Virus record (IMG/VR): IMGVR_UViG_3300048771_000044
Coordinates: 1-20,237 of that record
DNA length: 20,237 nucleotides
From: a virus
Reading direction: 5' to 3' (one strand)
Below the pieces are notes generated by a model that searched no databases, was not told the DNA's origin, and worked only from the letters and a program-made list of their open reading frames with translations. Shown here one piece after another: positions 14,373-20,237 of the stretch. Positions within the stretch are counted from its first letter, which is position 1. Every line of letters begins with the position of its first letter. The position numbers and the translations under genes were made by a program.

Positions 14373-14414
14373 TTCTGTTCTCCTTCTTGTGTCAGGAATA
14401 CGACGCACTATTTC

Positions 14415-14744
14415 TTAGGCCTGCATATATGGGCCTTCGTCCTGAGCGCCCGATCCGCCGTTCCATTTCGACATCTTAGCGCCGTCCTTACCCGCAGCGT
14501 TGGAATCCGGTTCATCCTGATCCTTCGGGTAGAAGGTCTCCTGCATCTTCTTGCCGACCTTGGCTTCGAGTGCCTTGCGCGATTGTTTGTGGGCCGCATT
14601 CACCGCATCCTTCTTTTTTGATAGATGGGCGTGCGCTTTGGCATGGCGGTCAGGATCGCTCTTGATTTCCTCCGCCTTCTGCAAGGCGTCAGCATCAGAA
14701 GCAGCAGCAGTATCGTCAGGATCATAGGGATCATTTTTCGGCAT
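14415..14744 (-). CDS. Small charged phage protein, unknown function
   Basis: A 109-residue, strongly hydrophilic protein rich in Asp, Lys, Ala and His. It has an acidic N-terminus (PYDPDDTAAASDADALQ), a probable helix at about residues 20-70 and a Gly/Ser/Asp-rich tail. There is no membrane segment or cysteine. It starts two bases after the portal stop, with AGGAG placed in the portal's last codons, so it is co-expressed with portal. A minor head or assembly-chaperone role is possible from context only; I do not recognise the family. Confidence 0.6.
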   Translation of the reverse strand: MPKNDPYDPDDTAAASDADALQKAEEIKSDPDRHAKAHAHLSKKKDAVNAAHKQSRKALEAKVGKKMQETFYPKDQDEPDSNAAGKDGAKMSKWNGGSGAQDEGPYMQA

Positions 14745-14746
14745 AA

Positions 14747-16696
14747 TTAAACTCCTGCCGTAGCGTTAGCCAGCGGCGGTTTGGCGGTACTTGGGGTGAA
14801 AGCATGGCGAATCGCCAGCTTGATTGCAGTTTGCGCATCATTGGCGCCGGCCTGGGCATCCTGACGCTGTTGTAATCCTGGGGTGGGTGGGGCGCCCTGC
14901 ACGTTGCCGGGCTGCCCATTCTGGGCGATGGCCGGCGCTAAGCCGGGATTCGGCTGGCCGGCAATCTGCCCTTTGCTGGGACCGGGCTGCGGACCCATCG
15001 CCATACGTTGCATGGCGGTTTGCTGCACCTGCGGCGCGAGCAATACCTCATCCATCCACTCAATTCCGGCGTCATGCGCCATCCTCACGAGGAAGGCGAT
15101 GGGATCGAATGGGATGCCCATGCTTCCAAATATCTGCGCAGCCGAAGCGACGGCCGGAAGTATTTGCTGCGCGAAGGCCATGGCCTGTTGTAGTCGGGTC
15201 TTACTGTCCCTCCGTCCCATTGATTCCGGTTCAATGTTAAAAGTGAAGTCGAGGAAATCGCCCCGACGTGCCTCCGGGGTAAGTATGACTTGCACATCCT
15301 GCATTGTCGGCGGTTGCAGGAACGGTTCACCAGTCGGCCCAAGCACAGGGCCACCGGGCACCATCTGGCGCCGGGTGAGCGGAATCTTCATCAGCGGGTC
15401 GGTGTGAAAATACCATGCGCGCTTCCGAGCCTCGCCCGCGGCCATCTGGTACACGAGGTCTTTCATGTCTTCCAGGCCTATGCTCGCATTCTGTTGCAGG
15501 ACGTTCACCGCGGTCGCGCTCTTGCCTTCAATTCGCTGACCCCCAATCTGGTCGGGGTTTGCGGCCATCTGGTTGAACCAATCCTGCAACTGCGCGAGAT
15601 TGCGCTCGTTACTGTTCTGCTGGCCCCCGAAATGATAAACCTGGACACCATCGGGATCGTCAACCTTGACTGCTTCGCCATCGCCGGCATCACGAAGTTC
15701 CGTCGCATCATCAGCCGATGATGCTTTATAACCCATTATGTCTTTTTGCCGTTCCGCCTGTTCCACAATCTTTTTGGCCATGCGATTAGCCAGGACATGA
15801 AGATCATACCAAATACCCACGGTAGGGATAGGAAGCGGGTTTCCAGGTACAGGTGGTGTAAGGGAGAGTAGCGTATATGGGCCTTCTTTGACCCCATAAT
15901 AATCATCCACACGCAAATAATCATCAAACAAAACATCATCAGACCCAGGCACCGTAACGATAGCATTGGCTGATGGAACCCAGATTTCGGCAATTTCGAC
16001 TTCATCTTCCAGATCGTAGTTATCTTCAACATTGATCTGTCGCATCGACAAGTCGAACGCTTGACGCTTCCGCCGTTCGTCGCTACAAATCGGGAGTCGG
16101 TTCACAAGGTCTTCATCATACAAACCCGTCTCAAGCAGAGTCCGGCGGGGCACTCGAATCTTATCGCCAATAAATGCCGCGTCCCGGAACATGTGATCTC
16201 GACAATTCGGGTCAATAACGAAGTTGTCAAAGTCTACCTTCTCAGTGTAAACGGTACCAGGGTCAAGAGATTCTTGGCCTTTATCATCGTCAAATACCGC
16301 AACGCTTCCGGATGTGGTGAGGCCAGTTTTGAGAACTCCGAGTGTGAATAAGGCGTCAACGATGACACTCCGGTAAGTATTTCGGATGTCAATCTGCATG
16401 TCGTGGTTATCAAGGGCGAGTCCGAGAAGGTTTGCATATTCCCTCGCTTGCAGATAAGGGGTCATTACCGTATGTTTGGGGAACGACATCACCATTGTCG
16501 GGATCAACACACGGATGGCGTTGAAGATCAGATTGATCGGGGCCGTACCTACCTCGCCCTCAGTCTTATCATAATACGAACCGCAATACTCCTGGATGAA
16601 ATGAACCCGCGCGGCCCGGAAGGCGTCCAGGCGTTTGAACCCGCGCTGCACGGTAAGTTGGAATTTCCGTGGACTGATTTCATCCGTGTAGCTCAT
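14747..16696 (-). CDS. Phage portal protein
   Basis: A 649-residue protein placed after terminase and before scaffold and capsid genes, the normal portal position. The portal dodecamer forms the DNA channel at one capsid vertex and docks the terminase. The N-terminal third is mixed alpha/beta with conserved-looking INLIFNAIRVLIPTMVMSFP and a DNHD segment. The middle contains long helices (for example NERNLAQLQDWFNQMAANPDQ-like sequence, then GLEDMKDLVYQMAAGEARKR) that fit the stem and wing. Residues about 560-649 are Pro/Gln/Ala-rich and probably disordered. The length fits podovirus-type portals (500-725) better than the shorter HK97 type. It starts at a TAATG overlap with the preceding gene. 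The call rests on synteny and general character, as no single diagnostic motif is visible. Confidence 0.82.
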   Translation of the reverse strand: MSYTDEISPRKFQLTVQRGFKRLDAFRAARVHFIQEYCGSYYDKTEGEVGTAPINLIFNAIRVLIPTMVMSFPKHTVMTPYLQAREYANLLGLALDNHDMQIDIRNTYRSVIVDALFTLGVLKTGLTTSGSVAVFDDDKGQESLDPGTVYTEKVDFDNFVIDPNCRDHMFRDAAFIGDKIRVPRRTLLETGLYDEDLVNRLPICSDERRKRQAFDLSMRQINVEDNYDLEDEVEIAEIWVPSANAIVTVPGSDDVLFDDYLRVDDYYGVKEGPYTLLSLTPPVPGNPLPIPTVGIWYDLHVLANRMAKKIVEQAERQKDIMGYKASSADDATELRDAGDGEAVKVDDPDGVQVYHFGGQQNSNERNLAQLQDWFNQMAANPDQIGGQRIEGKSATAVNVLQQNASIGLEDMKDLVYQMAAGEARKRAWYFHTDPLMKIPLTRRQMVPGGPVLGPTGEPFLQPPTMQDVQVILTPEARRGDFLDFTFNIEPESMGRRDSKTRLQQAMAFAQQILPAVASAAQIFGSMGIPFDPIAFLVRMAHDAGIEWMDEVLLAPQVQQTAMQRMAMGPQPGPSKGQIAGQPNPGLAPAIAQNGQPGNVQGAPPTPGLQQRQDAQAGANDAQTAIKLAIRHAFTPSTAKPPLANATAGV

Positions 16697-18162
16697 TACA
16701 GCGTCCCTCCATAGATGACGCTATATGTGCCGGCGGTAAGCGCCGTGAATTGGAAAGTGATCGAGTACATTGGCCCCGGCAGCGTGAAGAAGAATTGTGT
16801 CGCCACGTTCGCTGGAGCAATAAATGGGAACGGTAGGCCGCAGGGTAACGCCTGAGCCGCGGATGTTCCGTCTGTGGCACCGAGTATCTCGCAACTAATT
16901 GCCGATCCAGACGGCGCGGTAATCGTCACGCTACCTTTTAAGTCGATGCTAGTAACAGTGATGACGCTAGAAAGAGTCGGCGAAGTTGTTACGCCGGTTA
17001 CGGTTTGATTAAAAGTTTGACCCACAGTTACTCCGGTAGTTATCTGAACGCCTTCACTAGTCCACGAATTAAAATAAGTATCGGTGACGTAGACCCGATA
17101 CCAATATTTTGTATTCTCCGCCAATCCCGAATCAGCATAAGTAGTTACTGTGCTTCCTGTTCCCACATTCGCATACGTTCCCGGCGAGCCGCTCACATCG
17201 GGTGCGCGTTGGAATTGGTAAGTATATGGTCCCACACCTTGCGTTTGGGTCGTCGTACTGGCAAATGCTCCACTCCCAGTAATATCGGACATTGTGACGG
17301 GCTGCACATTGCCGATCTGACTCGTAGAACTTACTTGATATCCAGTATCATTGGTAAGGGATACCGTCGTCCCCGTAGCGCCACTCGTTATCTCACAAGC
17401 CTGAATCTGTAGATTTGGGGTGTTACTGATCGTTATTCCGGTTCCAGTCGTAACCGTGACGACATCTCTGACAACTTGCGCGCTAACCGAATTTGGTAAA
17501 TCAATACTTATTCCGGTTTGAGTGCCCGCAGAAATAGTAAGATTATTGCATTGAAAATTAAGCGCCCCTGATCCACTGTAGGTTACTGCTGGACCGTTTA
17601 AACCCGATCCGATGGAAAAAGCATATGTTCCCGAATCGCCCCTTGTAGTCCCATACCCAAAGATATTGGTTGCGGTTGTAAGAGCCACTACTCCGCCAGA
17701 TACATTTGCAGTGCTGGTAGTTGTGGTCTCGTAGCCAGAACAATACAAACTGTTAGACTGCCAAAGGGCTGCCAATGCAGCCGCCTGCCCAAGTGTCGCT
17801 AGTGCGCCACCAATAAAACCCCTACTGACGGTGCCGGTTCCCGCAGAACGATCCAATGTCCATGTATTAGCCACGGTGCTAACGGACATTATTTCATAAC
17901 GGCCGACAGTCAATCCAGTTCCCGCTACGATGTTTATAATATTGCCCGCATCACCAGTAACAACCGTATATCCCGTAAGGGTGGCCGTCGTCCCGGAAAT
18001 TACACAGGTGTTACCACCGCCAGCGAGATTGGAAGGGAATCCATACGTCCCATAAGTTCTATCCACCCCGCCGCTGATCGTCGAATCAAAACCTCCACCG
18101 TTCTCGTCGTATTGAAATCCGTTTTGATTGACTTCGATTACTGTGTTGTAATTAATAGCCAT
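16696..18162 (-). CDS. Beta-rich virion surface protein with fibronectin type III-like domain
   Basis: A 488-residue Gly/Ser/Thr-rich protein with no membrane segment. Residues about 20-140 resemble an N-terminal domain of phage decoration or fibre proteins (strands around CVISGTTATLTGY and WTLDRSAGTGTVSRGFIGGA). Residues about 150-275 carry short repeated beta strands such as NLTISAGTQTGISI, suggesting a beta-helix. Residues about 311-377 look like a fibronectin III domain, with YTYQFQRA and the typical NTKYWYRVYVTD strand. A further beta domain ends the protein. It is joined by 1-nt TAATG overlaps to terminase upstream and portal downstream, an unusual place for a surface protein. Its role could be capsid decoration or host-surface binding. 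The fold is inferred from the residue pattern and the function is not proven. Confidence 0.6.
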   Translation of the reverse strand: MAINYNTVIEVNQNGFQYDENGGGFDSTISGGVDRTYGTYGFPSNLAGGGNTCVISGTTATLTGYTVVTGDAGNIINIVAGTGLTVGRYEIMSVSTVANTWTLDRSAGTGTVSRGFIGGALATLGQAAALAALWQSNSLYCSGYETTTTSTANVSGGVVALTTATNIFGYGTTRGDSGTYAFSIGSGLNGPAVTYSGSGALNFQCNNLTISAGTQTGISIDLPNSVSAQVVRDVVTVTTGTGITISNTPNLQIQACEITSGATGTTVSLTNDTGYQVSSTSQIGNVQPVTMSDITGSGAFASTTTQTQGVGPYTYQFQRAPDVSGSPGTYANVGTGSTVTTYADSGLAENTKYWYRVYVTDTYFNSWTSEGVQITTGVTVGQTFNQTVTGVTTSPTLSSVITVTSIDLKGSVTITAPSGSAISCEILGATDGTSAAQALPCGLPFPFIAPANVATQFFFTLPGPMYSITFQFTALTAGTYSVIYGGTL

Positions 18163-20102
18163 TATGCGCTCTGCAATTCTGCAAAGTTAAACCGCTTCGG
18201 ATACCGGGCGCCGCCCTCTTGCGTTTCTAACTTTCGACGCTTTTTCCATTCAGCCAATCGGTGCCCAAAGGATCGTTGCGGGATAACCCGTTCCATGTCT
18301 CGCCACTTGGGCATTTCACTGAGGGCCAACACGGCAAGCATGTCGGCAATAACGCGATCTCCATGAGTCTTACGGGCGCTGGCGCTTTCGGCGACAAGTT
18401 CAGCCGGCCCGATTCCACCGTCATCATATCGGATGTAGGTGAGCGCTTCGTCCAGGGCTGCGGCACTTCGGTTAATGTATTTGCCGTGGGCATAAGCTCG
18501 GCGTAACAGTCCAAGGGCCGTGGCCTTGGCTTCGGTATCCGACCGCCATCCATAGCGTTTGCCAGACTTCTCAGACAATGTGCCGCTTTGCCGACGAAAA
18601 TAAACATAAGGATATTTATACGTTCGACAAAGCTGCCGCCCAAAGTCCATGCCCGGATCGCCATTGTTCTCCCAGATGATAAGAGGGCGCCGGTTACGTC
18701 CCCCGACCCATATCGCGGCAGCGCATGTGATGCGCGCCAATTCATACGGCGGGGTGTTCGCATCCGCAAATTCTGCAATTTTCTCTCGTGTCTCATTGCA
18801 TGTCACATTGATAATGGAGTTACTTGCGCCCTGACCCTTGCTGATATCAATCGACAAGGTATACGAATAACACTGATCCGGCCGGCCCTTAATCAAATGC
18901 GTCCAGATCGACCACGGCCCTGTGGCGAAGTTCAGGGATAATTTCAAAATACTTCTACGAGAGATCGCTTCCACGACATCCTCGTCGGATAGCCGGGATC
19001 GGAACTTAATTGTAGCGTGTCTACGAGGCGGCTTACTGAATAAGCGTTTGTGCTGCTCAAGGATGTGAGCTTCAAAGAATGTATCTCCTGAACCGATGTG
19101 ATCCATGTCGAGTTCGGTGGCAACTTCTTTGGGGGTGCTGGTTGCACAGTACTGATCGTACCAGGGACTTCGGATGTGCCACGCACCGTTTTCATCTTGC
19201 ACGACATATCGGCCGGCTCCTTTCTCTGGATGTTCCCACCAGGGCATAACGAATACCGGGATTGACCCGCTCATCCGCCATTTGCTATATGCCGTGCCGG
19301 CGCCCCAGGGGGTTGAGGATACGAGTCGGCATGCTGTCACGTCCTTCGTGGACTGCTTGATCGCCTCCGCTTCCTTGACCTTGGCGAATTCATCTAAGTA
19401 GATCGAAGTGCGGCGATCTGATGAGCCGGCAGTTGCGTTCGCTGATTCCGCATCTATTCGGGTCTTCGTATCCAAGTTGACAATATGCAACTTCTTTCGC
19501 AACAGTCTTGGAAGCATCCATGAAGGTAGCCGAGACAGAATATAATCTATTTTTCCAAAGAGCGTACCCGGATCGCTCAGCGTCCCAAAGGGGTAATTTT
19601 TTGGTAATCCGTCGAGCGAATCGCATGCATCCTCCTTGCGAGAGATCATCAGATGACTCTCGTACTGTCGGAACAAAAGTCGATGAGTATAGACCGCTAT
19701 GTGCATCCATGTTACTCCCATGTCACGGGACTTGTCGGTCAATAGCGAATCGCCCTCATCAATGCAGCGTTCAATGTCCAGGATTCCCACGTCCTGCCGC
19801 GGCCATGTCACGAAGGGCAGATGCTTCGCGTCGGATTGTTTAACCTTGCCACCCTCGCCGGCCTCGAAAACCCGGAGAGTGAAAACGAAGGTGTTGATCC
19901 AAAACAAAATGGATTGGCTGCACGCGGTATAAAGATCGCGCTGCACGTCCTGATCCTGTTCCGCAGCTTGCAAAAGTCGAATGCGGTACGCAAGATTTCG
20001 CTCCGGTACCTTGGGCACACGCAAGCCGGTAATGGGGCATTCCCACATGTCGGGTAACACAATGGGAGTTAGGACGGGTTTCTCGGCAAAGGCGTTAGCC
20101 AT
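18162..20102 (-). CDS. Phage terminase large subunit (packaging ATPase/nuclease)
   Basis: A 646-residue protein with the two-domain layout of large terminases, which pump DNA into the prohead through the portal and cut the concatemer. The ATPase half shows a Walker A-like loop KSRDMGVT at residues 124-131, in the degenerate form usual for terminases. It also has a Walker B strand SIYLDE ending in D237-E238, and a coupling motif SSTPWG at 262-267. The nuclease half has acidic residues in the expected order: D419 in LSIDISKG, E478 in IIWENNGD, and D582/D587 in HGDRVIADML. The length is somewhat above the common 450-600. The ATG at 20102 has only a weak GGAA site. The stop overlaps the next start by one base (TAATG), so translation is probably coupled. 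The family call is secure; the packaging type (cos or headful) cannot be told. Confidence 0.93.
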   Translation of the reverse strand: MANAFAEKPVLTPIVLPDMWECPITGLRVPKVPERNLAYRIRLLQAAEQDQDVQRDLYTACSQSILFWINTFVFTLRVFEAGEGGKVKQSDAKHLPFVTWPRQDVGILDIERCIDEGDSLLTDKSRDMGVTWMHIAVYTHRLLFRQYESHLMISRKEDACDSLDGLPKNYPFGTLSDPGTLFGKIDYILSRLPSWMLPRLLRKKLHIVNLDTKTRIDAESANATAGSSDRRTSIYLDEFAKVKEAEAIKQSTKDVTACRLVSSTPWGAGTAYSKWRMSGSIPVFVMPWWEHPEKGAGRYVVQDENGAWHIRSPWYDQYCATSTPKEVATELDMDHIGSGDTFFEAHILEQHKRLFSKPPRRHATIKFRSRLSDEDVVEAISRRSILKLSLNFATGPWSIWTHLIKGRPDQCYSYTLSIDISKGQGASNSIINVTCNETREKIAEFADANTPPYELARITCAAAIWVGGRNRRPLIIWENNGDPGMDFGRQLCRTYKYPYVYFRRQSGTLSEKSGKRYGWRSDTEAKATALGLLRRAYAHGKYINRSAAALDEALTYIRYDDGGIGPAELVAESASARKTHGDRVIADMLAVLALSEMPKWRDMERVIPQRSFGHRLAEWKKRRKLETQEGGARYPKRFNFAELQSA

Positions 20103-20237
20103 GAATTCCGACTTGCACTAATGCGGACAATGGCCGGTGTACCGGGGACATCCTGGGCATGGCGCGAACGGCCGCGGCCAGCTTAACTTCTCCCGTAGCC
20201 CGGCGCCGGAGAAAGTCTTCGGTCTTGCCGGCTTGAA
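20095..20237 (-). CDS. 3' end of an upstream phage gene, frame unresolved (partial)
   Basis: The gene is open at the right edge and ends at the start of the terminase gene. Two minus-strand frames are open across this segment. One reads in from about 20235 and ends at a TAA (20097-20095) that overlaps the terminase start; it contains a helix-like stretch KTEDFLRRRATGEVKLAAAV. The other runs from 20237 to a TAG at 20120-20118 and ends in a Cys-rich CPGCPRYTGHCPH. The third frame has an early stop. Position just before the large terminase would suit a small terminase subunit, but no domain can be recognised in so few residues. I slightly favour the first frame for its amino-acid composition. 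The function is unknown. Confidence 0.35.
   Translation of the reverse strand, partial: QAGKTEDFLRRRATGEVKLAAAVRAMPRMSPVHRPLSALVQVGIHG

Noticed and set aside
13200-14408. Glycosyltransferase start at 14408
   Set aside because: The first 12 residues are Arg-rich and unlike the family; MKTLEV at 14372 matches a GT4 N-terminus and has AAGGAG upstream.

Overview
The window is part of the structural (morphogenesis) module of a tailed double-stranded DNA bacteriophage, either free or integrated. Every convincing gene is on the minus strand, so transcription runs from high to low coordinates. The genes are tightly packed, with short gaps, 1-nt TAATG overlaps and purine-rich ribosome sites. I see no tRNA, rRNA, IS element, CRISPR array, integrase or replication gene, and no gene-free stretch above 300 bases. 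The host cannot be named from this sequence. No tape-measure, tail-tube or sheath gene is recognisable. A putative connector is followed by a tail protein resembling podovirus tail-stopper proteins, so a short-tailed (podovirus-like) virion is the best guess.

Layout in order of transcription: the 3' end of an upstream gene whose frame is unresolved (20237 to about 20095); large terminase (20102-18162); a beta-rich surface protein with a fibronectin-like domain (18162-16696); portal (16696-14747); a charged small protein (14744-14415); a GT4-like glycosyltransferase (14372-13200); three small phage proteins (13303-13106, 13103-12849, 12847-12626); an FmdB-type zinc-ribbon protein (12639-12301); a clear sigma70-like promoter; probable scaffold (12219-11146); probable major capsid protein (11127-10009); a beta-rich virion protein (9956-8985); a strong hairpin; a probable connector (8887-7538); a beta-rich protein (7522-6851); a second hairpin; two coupled tail genes (6789-5905 and 5905-3812); then distal virion genes (3803-3261, 3251-2721, 2712-2239), a LamG-like protein with a 20-residue repeat tail (2235-952), a Gln/Asn/Ala-rich protein (941-252) and a gene cut by the left edge (249-1).

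Terminase and portal would package DNA into a shell built by scaffold and capsid protein. The connector and tail-stopper proteins would close the vertex. The many Ser/Thr/Gly-rich beta proteins would decorate the particle or bind the host surface. The scaffold/capsid/323-aa block sits between its own promoter and a terminator-like hairpin, which suggests a separately boosted transcript with partial read-through into the connector and tail genes.

The most unusual points are: the glycosyltransferase inside the head module, whose C-terminus overprints a conserved small gene; an adhesin-like gene coupled between terminase and portal; a tail gene that looks split at a TAATG junction; a heads-then-tails arrangement of repeats in the large tail protein; and two hairpins that each end 8-9 nt before a start codon lacking a Shine-Dalgarno sequence. 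I found no wholly unknown system that I can support with confidence.
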